Counted from the stretch's first letter, positions 1 through 11,584 are shown. The stretch is 64,000 nucleotides of DNA from Cryptomeria japonica (GCF_030272615.1 NC_081414.1:337446502-337510501), one strand, 5' to 3'. The notes: generated by a model not told the origin, from the letters alone. Translations and numbers: made by a program.

Positions 1-710
1 CGGTGGTATTTGTGACCCACAATATCAATCCACTGGCCATATGAAGAGATATTACAAAATATAGGGGCCTGCACTTGCAGAAAGGCCTATAGCTTAGAGC
101 ACACTGCTCAATTACAAAAGGAGTCTCACTAACTACATACAAATTTAGACTACAATCCGAAGAAATGATTGAACTGCAAAGATAGCATCTTCTATGCCTG
201 ATTACAGTTCCAGTTTAGCTATGTCTCTTCCAGTCCGAAACCCTGAACCCTTACCAGAATATCCCTTACATAAGTATCCTCACATACATGATCTTTGTCA
301 TATGTTTTTCATTACATAACATTATCCCATTCTCCTATCAATCCATTCTTCTTGCAAAATGATCTAACCAACTGACCTATATACCTTTTACAATTCATCA
401 TGCCTTATGTCAGCTTACAAAGATAATTACAATATGAATATACATGTCATCTCAATAACATAAATACATGAATATCAAAAGTAATTGTCGATTTTGGATC
501 CAAAAGATGTCGGCCTCCAATATCGATAACCTGATTCTAAACCATGTTGGCCTGCATTTTTGATAACCAAAGAAATCTATCCAACATGCCGGTGTCGGTG
601 AAGTGTCTGCTAGTACACAATTGAACCAAAATATGAAGCCGAAACATGTTGCCATGTTGCCATCAATGGAAACATATTGAAACCAATCAATTGAGTGTCA
701 ATTGCCAACA
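1..710 (-). repeat. Element A 3' LTR (partial)
   Basis: The minus-strand LTR begins at 710 with TGTTGGCAATTGACAC, directly after the PPT, and runs off the window start. It matches the inner part of the 5' LTR at about 7135-7860 nearly base for base, including the 'agagatattacaaaatatag' stretch and the final 'gagtgtcaattgccaaca'. The conserved copia-LTR box around ACCATGGTGGGA is cut at the window edge. Confidence 0.85.
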
Positions 711-925
711 ATCACCTCCTTTGGAATTGATGGCAACACTCATGTGAAAAATGGTCATGGTTTCCATATGTCGGTTTCATCTTGAGCCTGCTCCCCTTGA
801 GCTGAATATCCATCAATACAAAATACTCCATACCTCCATAATTTTCCACCTATACTCCCCCTAACGTATTCAACTGCATTTTTTATTTTTCAAATCAATA
901 TCACTCCCCCTTTGACATCAATGCC
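711..925 (-). other. Element A multiple polypurine tracts
   Basis: Between ORF2 and the 3' LTR the minus strand carries four purine tracts (plus-strand pyrimidine blocks near 714-724, 790-802, 855-863 and 904-912). The first abuts the LTR start and is the likely functional PPT. The one at 790-802 is a small hairpin, GCTC-CCCTT-GAGC. Tracts near 711 and 904 lie beside the sequence 'ttgatggcaa' or 'gacatcaatgcc', as in elements D, F, H and C. Confidence 0.6.
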
Positions 926-1002
926 ATCAAAAATACTAAAAAGAATACCAAAACCCGGGACAAAGAATGAAAGACTATACAATGAATATGTCCCAAAATA
1001 CC

Positions 1003-4000
1003 TTACCGGAGCTGGATGTATTTGAAAACATCCGGATAGGCCTTCTCCAAAAGCTCTAGATAGGTATCCCAACCTGATTTGAAAGCGCCCAAAATAGATA
1101 CAAGTCCATTTAGCATATGGGAAAATGACTCTTTCTCAATAAGCTTTGCTTGTGTGGGCTTACCAACCATATCTATACACTCCTTATGTACACTTAATGA
1201 ATCCAACCGGGGACTCACCAATCCTCTAAGATTTCTAGCTCTCCTTATGAATTTATCTTTTTCTTTCTCAAGAGAAAAACATGGGCTTCCAAAACCAAAA
1301 TCTGACCATCTATAGATGTAGCTAAAAAATTCAATTCATGAAAAGAATTGGCTATACCTGCAATCTCCTCCTGAATATCCTTAATCTTTTTATCCATCTC
1401 AGCTGTGAGTAAACCTGTATTACAACATACTCTATAGATATTGGTACACTGCCTCAATGCATTATCTATTAATTTCAACTTTTCATTAATGTCCTTCCTC
1501 TCAGACTCAATTACTTGATCAAATGTAGCTCTCTTTGCCTGTGTGAACCTCTCCAGTGCTTGTCAGTTTGATATCTGCTACAAGGATTGGAAATCCTTTG
1601 AAACATGCTTTGTGATTACCTTAAGCCTGCCAGATGGGCTCGCTTCTCTATCAAACTTGCACTTCGGGACTAGTTTATGCAAAACAGTGATATATTGATC
1701 AATAATCCCTTTATCCATAGATCCCTCCTTCAATATTTTTTGTGCAATCATCATCATGAGTTCAGTAGAACTCTTCTCGATTATGCTTTTCTTTTCAACC
1801 TGCAAGGTGTCAATTGATAATAATGATGGACTCACTACCGGTTCCCTGTCCGATTCCCCTTTCTTCCCCTCTGACGTTTTAACCTTTATAGCTTCCTCAC
1901 TTACACTGGTGGCTTCACCACTTAATGCAGTCTTAGTAACTATCGGTTCCTCCCCATGAATTGTAACCTCATCCTATACATTTGTATCTAGAGGACTGTT
2001 GACCTCAACATTAGTAACCTGTACATTTTCAACCTTTACACTCTCTATATCTACCTGTATCTCAATATTTACCTATACATTTATATCTACTGGGGGCTCA
2101 ATATCTACTATCTTAATATTTTTCAAAATTGAGGGTGAAGTACCCATAATACCTTTACCTTTCCCTTCAACCGGGATGTCTACAGTATTTGTCTTAGGTT
2201 CTGGTGAAGTATAAAAACCATGGTTCTCTTCAAAGAACTTAAACCATGCCTTGTGTGTCTCCTTTATTATCTCATTGACCCTACCTAACATAAGAGTGAT
2301 TATTTTATGGTTGTTGTTAAATATTTTCCTATCTGCAACCTCAAGTGTCTTGTCCATCTCCTCTAGAGAAATATAAACACAAATAGATAACAACTCTTGA
2401 ATCTTTATATGCATGTCCTCTTGCATTACTGATAGTCTCCTAGCATTTAACATATCATACAACTATGCTGATATTTGGTCTTCAATTTCTAACAAGGCTT
2501 TCTTATAAATATCCAAATACAACAAAACTACTTTCTCTACTTCTCTTTGTTCATCATTATCTAAATGTTCATAATAAAATTGTACATTCTTTAACATAAC
2601 ATCTTTAGTAATTTCATCAACTAACTCTGCACAAGTCTTTGGTGGAATGATAGTTACATTACCAGATTCAATATCAATACCATCCTTCTTCTTTCTCCTT
2701 CCAGTACCGGATGGGGCTGAAGGTGTTTCTTTTGGTGCTCTTCTCTATGCCGATATCCTGATAGTAACTTTCCTAACTGGTTGCTTCTTAGATTCTACCT
2801 TAGTTTCTTCAGTTTTCTTCCTCAATACCCTGTTGAATGCTAGGGGTGTGTCATCTTCAAATGCAAATTCTGTTACAATAGGCTCAATGAATATTTCTAG
2901 TTCTTTCCTCTTCCCGTCTTTCTGCGGGACAACATCAATCAATTCTTTGATGTCCTGTGAAACCTTTTCAACAAACTTACTTGCCTTACCTTCCTGCTTC
3001 TCTATCTTCTTCTGGTTGAACTCGGTTTCAACCTCTTGCTTCTTCTTCTTAGCAATACCCAAGGTTTTAATAGTTTCATCTACCGGTGCATCAATTAGCA
3101 TTTGTGCATAAGCATCAAGAATTTGTGCATCAACTTCATAACCCATTTACTCAATCCAAATCTTCTAGGGCCTTACAACTTCCATCAGAGTTTCATCTTT
3201 CTTGACCATGAAGCATATGTCGGTTGAGTACTTCTCAACAATGTGCTTTGGAACCCTCATCCTAGAATTCATAGCCTTTTGAAATGCTTTAAAGTAACCC
3301 CACACTTTTTCATCTCTCTTACTACCCAATGTAGCAATTGATTGTTTTAGTTTCCTCCCTACCAGGATATCGAATGCCCATTTTCTCTTCTCAAAACTGT
3401 GAGTCTCATTGATGAAAAATATCATTAAACAAACAATTAGGTTACCATATCAGAATGTTCCTTTCTTTTCTCCTTTAATATTTTCTAGGTTAATCAACAA
3501 TTCATCCAACATCCAACCACATAGATCTAAATTCTCATTCTCTCTCATCATTTTGAGCTGCATAAATGTAGGAGCTAGAAACATAATTCAGTCTATTTGA
3601 TTGTGTTACCTTGTAACCAATGACCATGGTTCTGAATCTGATATCTGTGTCAGTGATAGTTTTGATCCTCATTGATCTCTTGTTTGATGGTGTGCCGGTG
3701 ATCTTGTTGACCTGGTCATTTGAAACTTTCTTCTCTGGATGTTGTCCAACCTGCGGTAAACCAGTGATTGCCTTGATGGCCTCCTTCATAATCTTATACA
3801 ACCTATCCAACTAGATAAACTCTCCATGCACCCTTCTCAAAACATACCTAGCAATTTCATCTTCAAATTCCAAAATATAATGTTGGTAAACCCTAAATCC
3901 ACAATATGTTGGTATTCGGGCTTAATCTTTCTAGAATCTCACATTAGCTCATTCATGTACATGCTCTTAATACCAGTCATTCCTAAATCCTGAATATGAC

Positions 4001-4187
4001 AGTGAATGTAAGCTCTTACATCTTTGACATACACAACTCCTTCCGGAACATGGGAAAAAGCGCCAACCAAATTGTCCAGGGTAGCAAAATGTGGATATCG
4101 CTTGAAAATCAGTGTGGGATGGTCCTTGACCTCAACAACAGCTGGATTTACAACAAGTATATGTACATATGATGATCCCGCTTCCAT
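1003..4187 (-). pseudogene. Element A ORF2, conserved protein of unknown function (broken)
   Basis: I do not recognise this protein. Pieces of one roughly 1060-codon frame are at 4187-3939, 3810-3535, 3425-3165, 3146-2745, 2462-2073, 1835-1578 and 1221-1003, separated by stops and frameshifts. The same pieces occur in the same order in element C (13144-16369). Shared marks: a VPxGVxYVxDVRxxIHCxI-like block near the N-terminus, 'VEKYSTDICFMV', 'MGYEVDAQ' followed by a Lys/Glu-rich linker, 'LNARRL', and a C-terminal block with SGWDT and FKY just before the PPTs. The position is where some Sirevirus elements carry an env-like gene, so a decayed env-like origin is one alternative. The start at 4187 aligns with the C copy's Met at 13144. 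A capsid-associated or host-derived origin is also open. Confidence 0.65.
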
Positions 4188-4699
4188 GATTGAAGATAAA
4201 TACCTGTGAATAGCTGTCGGTGAAAAATCCTAAAGACCTCTTCCAATCGCTGGTGAAATTGCTCAAGATGATATCGATCGCTTTGAATCGCCTTAGACTT
4301 CCTTTTAATCATTCTGAATGCAAAGTGATCAGAAATGAAGTGAATTCGACCTTTTATCCTCCAAGAAACCCTAATCCTTCATTGACATCAATGACTTCTG
4401 ATGGAAGATACCAGATCTTGATCAAACATCTCCATGCTAGATAAGCATCTCCAATGTTTGGAACATCTTCCAGAACCTCTTCCCAGGGCATATGAAACAT
4501 CTTCATGAATTTTCCTACCCCTAAGACATCTGTCTTAGTTACTGGATGAGCTTCCTTCCGGTGCAAGAGCAACCTCCCCCATTGGTTGAGTAACAGATGC
4601 ATTTCCATTTGTTGATTATTCTTCTGACTTCCTGACCCATCTCTGGGTATGATCTTGTTGGATTTCATTAACCTTCTCTTTTCCTTTCTCATTTGATCC

Positions 4700-5655
4700 T
4701 CCATTGTCGACTGGTGGATTTATGTTTCTACAAAACTTAGAAATATGTCAAACCTCATTACATGCATAACATGTAACATTGTTCTTTTGAATTGCTTTGC
4801 TAAAACCGGTGTAATTGCTTGACCTGCATTGATTAGCCATATGTCCAAATTTTTCATATGCATGACACTTAACATTCATTATGCAATGTTTTGTCTTATG
4901 ACCATACTTATTACATTTAGAATATTGACCGGGAGTAGAATCAGGGTTTTGATTTGATCTATTTCTACATTGCCTAGCCATGTGACCAAATTTATTACAA
5001 ACAAAGGATCTACCATTAAATTTATAAGCATTAAACTACCTTAATGATGCCTTATGATTTTGATCTTAATTTGCAGTACTAGAACTCTGTCTTTGTTCAA
5101 ATCCTATTCCACTGGAATCTCCATTCTACCTTTGTCTCTTCAATAACTCATCTAGTTGTGCTAAACTAATCTTGAATTTTTCCTTATACTCACTTGCAAT
5201 AGTCAGATCATCTCTCATATTATCATTTGTCTCTCAAGATCTTGTTCATTACTCTAGGATTGTACTAAATCAGTTCTCAACATATCATTCTCATGAACCA
5301 ACCTTCCACATTCTTCAAATTTTTTATTTAGAGATACAACAAGATTTTCTTTCTTTTTCTTTCAGCCCTCAATATCTTTAGACATCCTCATAGTTATATC
5401 TTGCATTTCATTTCTCATAACCATGTTCTCTTGACTCAGCTTCAGACATCTCTCATTAAGTGCATCTTTCTCATCATTATCCTTATTCTGGAAAAGTTCC
5501 TTCCTCCCAGCCTAAACAGGTGACAGTCTCTCTTGTAGGACAAGAATGAATTCCTGAGAAAAATTCAACTCATCTTGTAGCTTCAAGTTCTTCATCCTTT
5601 CAGCATCATAATCTTCAAGTGCCACCTCAAGTTGCTTCTCCAAACTCATATCCAT
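4700..5655 (-). pseudogene. Element A gag-like protein with four CCHC zinc knuckles (broken)
   Basis: The likely start is the Met at 5655 (MDMSLEKQLEVALEDYDAER), matching MDSSLQRQLCVALEDLDATR in element C. A coiled-coil-like, charged N-terminal part follows, then a cluster of four CCHC-type knuckles at about 5008-4730: FVCNKFGHMARQC, a second with KCNKYGH, a third with KFGHMANQC, and a fourth starting TCYACNEV. Several cysteines are mutated to Ser or Tyr, and a stop splits the fourth knuckle. The first part runs into a stop near 5512. Gag would package element RNA; four knuckles is unusual, since copia gag usually has one. No capsid fold can be verified from the sequence alone. Confidence 0.65.
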
Positions 5656-5709
5656 GGATTCCAGATTTAGGATCTTCCTCAAGTTGTTAAACTTCCTCCG
5701 AGGCACAAG

Positions 5710-5722
5710 GCTTTGATACCAA
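5710..5722 (-). other. Element A primer-binding site (tRNA-iMet type)
   Basis: The minus strand reads TTGGTATCAAAGC, one mismatch from the plant initiator tRNA-Met PBS TGGTATCAGAGC. It lies one base inside the 5' LTR end at 5724. Confidence 0.85.
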
Positions 5723-5723
5723 T

Positions 5724-7860
5724 TGTTGGAACCCAAGAACACTGAGAGGGGGGGATGAATCAGTGTTCTACCAGAATGATCAATTTTAACCTTATTAAAA
5801 CATGCATACACCAATCAGTATACCGATACATATATAATTGAAAAAAGTAAAGCAACCAATAAGCCAATTGTAGACACCTAAAAATGTCTCATTGATCATG
5901 TACTAATTATTCCTCTAATTGATTAAATAATTCTTTAATTATTTAATTAAGTTAATTAATCTTATTCTTCTAATTTCATATTTCTTCATCATCTTACTAA
6001 TTATTCTATTTTTATTCTTTCATCATTTGATCATTTTAACCATTTTCTAAATGTTAATTAAATATTTATTATTTAATTAATTCTAATTAATCCCCCAATT
6101 TAAATAATCTTTATTATTTAAATAAATTACTAATTATTCAATTTTTATCTCTAATCATCTAATCATTTAACCCTTTTCTAAATATTAATTCAATATTTGT
6201 TATTTAATTAATTGTGATTTAATTCCTTTAAATTAAATAATCTTTATTATTTAATTAAAGTCCATTTCTAAATAATTAAATAGTTTCTTTAAATTATTTA
6301 ATTAACTAATTAATTCTTCCATTTCCAAATCCCCCAAATTCTAATTTCATTTAATTTCATATTCTTCTAAATTCTTCCAAATTCAATTACATGTGCATGA
6401 TTTCAAAAACCAAATTGAAAATCAAAGTCAAGTTCTAAATATATTCAAATGCTAAATTGAATTAAAATAAATTCAATTATTTGAATAAATTTCATGCAAA
6501 GATTAAATTGAAAATCTAAGTTAAAGTGCAAGCACATGCTAAATTAATCAATTAAATCATTTATCTCTCTAGTCTCTATTTTCATCTTCTAGTTCTCTTT
6601 GTCATCTTCTTTATTTCTTCCAATCATTCTTTTTCTTCTTTCAATTGACTCAATTAATCTATTCAATCTATTTTGTTTCACCTCCAAGTCAACAGTTCAA
6701 CTATCAATTTTCACGTGAGCTCACCTGAGTTCCACCTCTTGATCAATTTGTTCCACCTTTTCAATCAATCTCATCCAAAAATCTATAAATTGAGCATTCA
6801 ATCCTCACAATTCCTCTAGATCACGAACTTTGAATCTTTGTGTCAATTTTAGGTTGCCAGTGCAATAGCTGAGAGCCATCATACCACAGAGAGAAGAAGA
6901 ACAATGGAAGCTATGATGCATAATAGGGAGTTTCATATTGCTTAATTTGATTCCATTTTGCATCTATTTCATTGGTTTTATGTTTGAATTTCTTAGATAG
7001 TTAAGGATTTCGTGATTGTCCTTATTTCCTATTTAGCAATGGTGTATTTGAGCATGCGACACCAATCACATGAATGAATACCATAACACACATAATTATA
7101 CGTGGAAAACCTCAAAGAGGAAAAACCATGGTGGGATTTGTGACCCACAATATCAATCCACTGCCCATATGAAGAGATATTACAAAATATAGGGCCCTGC
7201 ACTTGTAGGAAGGCTTACAGCCTAGAGCACACTGCTCAATCACAAAAGGAACTCATTGACTACATACAAATCTAGACTACAATCCATAGAAATGATTGAA
7301 CTACAAAGATAGCATCTTCTATGCCTGAATACGGTTTTGGTTTAGCTCTATCTCTTCCTGTCTGAAACCCTAAACCCTTACCGAAATATCCCTTACATAA
7401 ATATCCTCACATACATAATCTCTCTCATATGTTTCACATTACATAACATTATCCCATTCTCCTATCAATCCATCCTTCTTCCAAAATGATATAAACAACT
7501 GACCTATATACCTTTTATAATTCATCATGCCTTATGATGGCTTACAAAGATAATTATAATATGTATATATATGTCAGCTCAATAACATAAATACATGAAT
7601 ATAAAAAACAATTGCCGATGTCGGATCCAAAAGATGTTGGCCTCCAATACCGATAACTTGATTCTAAACCATGTTGGCCTGCATTGCCAGTAACCAACGA
7701 AATCTATCCAACTTGCCGGTGTCGATGCTAGTGCTGGTGAAGTGTCTGTGAAGTGCATGTCGATACACAACTGAACCAAAATATGAAGCCTGAACATGTT
7801 GCCATGTTGCCATCAATGACAACATATTGAAACCAACCAATTGAGTGTCAATTGCCAACA
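5724..7860 (-). repeat. Element A 5' LTR, split by a solo LTR
   Basis: The LTR consists of 5724-5868 plus 7067-7860 (about 939 bp), close to the 923 and 933 bp LTRs of element C. Plus-strand ends are TGTTGGAACC at 5724 and ATTGCCAACA at 7860. A 10-bp perfect hairpin (AGAACACTGA/TCAGTGTTCT, 5736-5769) with a G-run loop sits next to the PBS. The copia-LTR box TACGTGGAAAACC...GGAAAAACCATGGTGGGA is near 7101-7136. Confidence 0.85.
5869..7061 (+). repeat. Solo LTR, gypsy-like, TSD CCAAT
   Basis: It starts TGTAGACACC and ends ATGCGACA (1193 bp), with perfect 5-bp direct repeats CCAAT at 5864-5868 and 7062-7066. It is very AT-rich. A TATA-like TATAAATTGAGC near 6783 suggests the LTR promoter faces right. 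No internal region is present, so the element was reduced to one LTR by recombination. The gypsy assignment rests only on the TGTAGACA-type end. Confidence 0.85.
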
Positions 7861-9348
7861 TAGCAGGCTTTGTAATCTTTGGAAAATCTCTCACAACTTA
7901 ATGTGACACATCCTCAGGTGTTGTAACCAACTCTCATTAATCTGCACCATTAATTAATATCTGCCAGTTGTCCTCAACTAATAAACATATCCATTTGTCC
8001 TCTTTCCTGCCACAATCAAAGTTTCAAACCTTTTTCTGATCTCACACCCATCATCCTAAAAAATAATATTATATCCAACTCCACACATTTGGCCAACACT
8101 TAAAATATTATTATTTAAGTCTTTAACATAGAAAACATTATCAGTATTATGTTTGCCATCAAAATTGATAGAACCAATTCCAACTATCCTAGCTGTTTGT
8201 TCATCTACAAATCTAACAACACCTCCATCATATTTTTCAATATTTACAAACTTACTCTTGTCACTAGTAATATGATTTGAACATCCCCTGTCAATATTCC
8301 AATAATCTATATCTCTTCTAGCATGAAAATAAGATACAACTGTACCTTCAATTTTAGTAGCACCTTCCAAGGATTCTTCCTTCATAATTTTGCCAAGATT
8401 AGTAGAACACGATTCCTCTTTTATAGCTAAGAATAAACATTCACTATCTTCTTCATAATCAAATTAATCATTAGAAAGACTAGCATCTTCTTTAACATAA
8501 TAAGCCTTCTTATTGAACTTTCGTTTGCTTTCCTTATTTTTTTGAATTAAAATTATGTCAGGACATCTAGAAGTATAATGACCTATCTTTCCACAACTAA
8601 AACATTTAAAGGGAAACTTACATGTTTAGTTTTTGATTCCCTTCTTCATTATTCTCATAAAATTCGCCTCAATCTCATCAAATTTTTCTTCATTTGATTC
8701 TTCATCTTTTGATGATTTAGTACATTTAATTGTAGTTTCTATTCTTGCACTAGTAGTACTAAATTCTCTCATCTCAAAAGAAATTAAGGCGTCATACAAG
8801 TATTCTCTGGTATACTTATTCTAATTCTGTGATTCTTTTATTGTTGAAACCTTAGAGCTATAGGATTTAGTAATATTTCTTAGTACCTTTTTCACAACTT
8901 CATCTTTCGACAAGTTATCACTAAGACCTTTGATCTCGTTTACAACATCATATATCTTCTACAAGTAGCTTGTTATATTGTCTTCTTCTTCCATCCACAA
9001 GCATTCATACTTAGTTTTAGTATTCTGTAACTTATCTTGTTTGACTATATCATCTCCTTCATAAGTCTTTTCTAGCTTATCCCAAACATCATGAGCAGAT
9101 TCCAAAAATACAACTTTTGTTAATTCATTCTTAGAAAGAGCACTAAAAATAGCAAACCTTGCTTTTTTCATTATCTTCAAATGCCTCGATCCCATCTGGA
9201 GTGTTCAATCCAGTTGTTGGTTTGATATACTTCCATGTAACAAAATTCCAAACTTCATAACCAAGAGAAATCAAGTAACCTTGTATCTTCACTTCCAGTA
9301 AACATAGTTAGATCCATCAAACATAGGAATTGTCAATGTGTATGCCAT
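7861..9348 (-). pseudogene. Element B gag-protease-(pre-integrase) fragment
   Basis: Copia polyprotein relic. The start Met at 9348 is followed by MAYTLTIPMFDGSNYVYWK, the usual copia gag opening. A frameshift comes soon after. 9195-8959 holds the gag helix region with 'AHDVWDKLEKTYEGDD'. An intact CCHC knuckle (CFSCGKIGHYTSRC) lies at 8563-8604. The aspartic protease motif near 8290 reads WNIDRGCSNHIT, so the catalytic Asp-Ser-Gly has become DRG, which should abolish activity. The fragment stops at the RDFPKITKPAM segment (7894-7861), in the integrase zinc-finger approach, because of the element A insertion. Confidence 0.8.
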
Positions 9349-9391
9349 CAAGATCTCCTCAAGTGGTTAAGCTCTTCTCCAAGAAACCAAA

Positions 9392-9404
9392 GCTCTAATA
9401 CCAA
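9392..9404 (-). other. Element B primer-binding site
   Basis: Minus strand TTGGTATTAGAGC, one change from the tRNA-iMet PBS. It is adjacent to the LTR edge at 9406. Confidence 0.8.
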
Positions 9405-9405
9405 T

Positions 9406-10338
9406 TATTGAATGTTCTAATTGCACAAGACAACTGAGAGGTGGGGTGAATCAATTGTACATAACTTATAAATCCTTTCCTTTAATCAGATCCATAGAAA
9501 CTTAATTTTATCACTTAATCCACAAAAAGAGATAAAAATGAAAGAACATGGAAAGTAGAAACTACCATACACAATGAAACACCAAATTGACATGGAAAAC
9601 CCCGTTAAGGAAAAAAACATGAAGAATATTATTCTTAAATATATGAACACCTATTAGGGTGACATCGGTTAAGGTGAATTTTACAAAGAAAGGCTCATTT
9701 CCCGAAAGAAAGAAAGAAAGGCTTACTATGAGAGGGCTCATTGCCTAGATGAAGAAGAATAAAAGAAAAATAATCCACCACTAATACACCTATCCAACCA
9801 TAAGATCTATAGATACCTTCGGATCACTACCTTCAGATCACTACTTTTGATAGCTAGCACAAGAAAGTCCTCATTGCTCAACTCCAAACTTTTACCAACT
9901 CAAACTATTAGGGAGATAGATCCTCTTTCACACACCTTCATTGACATAGGAACTTATTTCATTTTTGTTGTTCGATACATATCCTCAACAAATTATCCTC
10001 TATTTATACCATCCTTATACTTGCAAAATCTCCCAAGGTTGGCTAAGCATCTTAAGTAAACACAATTCAAATTAGGTCGGCACCAAACATTTTGATGGTG
10101 AAAAATAATATAAAGTGGACCACAACAAGCCTTAACTGAGACCAAAATAAATATCATACATGCTACTCATTGATCCATAATCATCAGACCAATAATGCAA
10201 AGTGTAAACACCTGAGGTCAGGCAAACCTGGAGTAAACACCATTGAACTTTGAAACCATGCTTCTGAAGCCCAAAACTTGTACCAACTAAATATAATAAA
10301 GGTGAGGACATTACCAACTTATCTTCAAAACTGCAACA
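9406..10338 (-). repeat. Element B 5' LTR
   Basis: It runs from TATTGAATG (TG mutated to TA) to GCAACA at 10338, 933 bp, the same size as the A and C LTRs. The hairpin ACAACTGA...TCAATTGT (9430-9458) has one non-Watson-Crick pair. The box ACATGGAAAACCCCGTTAAGG is near 9590. The right end is inferred from length and the CAACA ending; no TSD can be checked. Confidence 0.6.
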
Positions 10339-10346
10339 CTAGAAAC

Positions 10347-10593
10347 TGTTGAATGGTTGAATGGACCAGAATATTGAGAGGGGGGGGGGGGGGGGGGGTG
10401 AATCAATATTTCCACAACAATAAAACTTTTACTGATAATTTAACCTTATCAATTAATCTCATCAACATGGATCAATAATGCAAAATAAATAAACAACATT
10501 TCCACAAAATTAACATTGAATTTTTATACGTGAAAAACCCAAAAGGGAAAAACCACGAAGAGGGTTAACTCTCAAGATAATATAACTAGTTAT
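10347..10593 (-). repeat. Copia LTR fragment (E), left piece, interrupted by element C
   Basis: It begins TGTTGAATGG and has the U5 hairpin AATATTGA...TCAATATT (10370-10410) with a 19-G run in the loop, then the ATACGTGAAAAACCC...GGGAAAAACCACG box. Element C interrupts it at 10593, and the sequence resumes at 17543. No PBS precedes it. It may be the 5' LTR of an element whose inner part was pushed left by B, or a solo LTR; I cannot tell. Confidence 0.6.
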
Positions 10594-11516
10594 TGTTGGA
10601 AATTGACACTCATTCGATGGATTTTAGTGCATGGATAATGGATTAGCGTTTTGATTGATGGCAACTCTCCTTGGTAATCCTATCTGGTAGTCATGGTTTT
10701 TGGTAATTGGTGGAGTAAGTGATTCGGTAATCTATCTCTGGTATCTCAAGACAGCAGAGCATTTTTGGTCCAAAAGCATTGCGGTGGTGAGATTCATGCA
10801 TGGGATGGTTGGGATGACTTGTATAAGTCATTTTGACATCATTTGATGGATCCACATATATTTTGGTGATTCGGTCTAAGTTAGCAACCAATTACACGTT
10901 ACATTGCATATTGTGCTGGCCGACTTGATGAATGTTTTATTTTGTGGTTGCAGATATATAAGACGAGTGTGGAAGATCTTTTTGGTGATGATATGAGCGA
11001 GTTGTGATTGAGAAACCCTTTTGGCACAGTTTCATGTGCACATTCTTGATCTGGTAGCTGACTAAGAAGAAGAACATAATAGAGTTGCAGAGGCATTACA
11101 GTTAGGCTTATTGCACTTAACCATAACTTATCCAAGCATAGTTTGATGCTATTTTGGAGTTCTTTCATTGTAGTTATCATTGTAATTGATCTGTAAGTTA
11201 GTGAGACTTCCATATTGTAATTGAACCTTTGGTTCTAGGCAGTGTGCCTGAATGCATGTGCATTCCCCTCATGTAATATTTATGTACTCCTGATCATATT
11301 ATATGAATATTGTGGGTTCCAATCCCATCGTGGTTTTTCCCTTTCCAGGTTTCCATGTAAAAATCTTGGTGTTATGATTTTGTGATTGATTACCTTGTGT
11401 TTTTGCATTTTACTTTCTTGCATTTTCTTCCGGTGGTCTAAGAATAAGTTTGCAAATTCATTTATCGGTAGAACATTGATTCACCCCCCCCCTCTCAGTA
11501 TTCCTTAATTCCAACA
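10594..11516 (+). repeat. Element C 5' LTR
   Basis: 923 bp, TGTTGGAAATTGACAC to TTCCAACA. Contains CATCGTGGTTTTTCCC and CCATGTAAA boxes near 11325-11360. The U5 hairpin GAACATTGA/TCAGTATTC (11471-11503) has a C-run loop, one mismatch and one wobble. Confidence 0.9.
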
Positions 11517-11517
11517 A

Positions 11518-11530
11518 TTGGTATTAGAGC
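11518..11530 (+). other. Element C primer-binding site (tRNA-iMet type)
   Basis: TTGGTATTAGAGC, one base from the canonical plant initiator-Met PBS, one base after the LTR end. Confidence 0.88.
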
Positions 11531-11584
11531 CTAGTTCCTCTAAGGGAGCTTAACCGCTTGAGGAAGGTTCAGAAGATTGAATCA

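Larger units (their letters stand above)
1..7860 (-). mobile_element. Element A: non-autonomous copia-like LTR element, gag + ORF2, no pol (truncated by window start)
   Basis: Read on the minus strand: 5' LTR (5724-7860), PBS (5710-5722), a gag-like region with four zinc knuckles, a long unknown ORF2, several PPT-like tracts and a 3' LTR (1-710) cut by the window start. The internal part is 5013 bp, close to the 5088 bp of element C, and gag and ORF2 are collinear with C. I see no protease, integrase, reverse transcriptase or RNase H motif. The 5' LTR is split by a later solo LTR. The insertion lies in the pre-integrase part of element B. The right TSD would be TAGCA (7861-7865); the left one is outside the window. 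LTR ends are TGTTGG/CCAACA. Confidence 0.85.
7861..10338 (-). mobile_element. Element B: decayed Ty1/copia element, 5' part only
   Basis: On the minus strand: 5' LTR (9406-10338), PBS (9392-9404), gag, zinc knuckle, protease and the start of the pre-integrase region, where element A inserted (7860/7861). The rest of pol must lie left of the window. Stops and frameshifts are frequent, so it looks older than D or F. Confidence 0.75.

Noticed and set aside
1079-1315. Plus-strand frames opposite element A's ORF2 (also 2647-3111 and 3620-3814)
   Set aside because: They are antisense shadows; only the minus-strand frames match element C.
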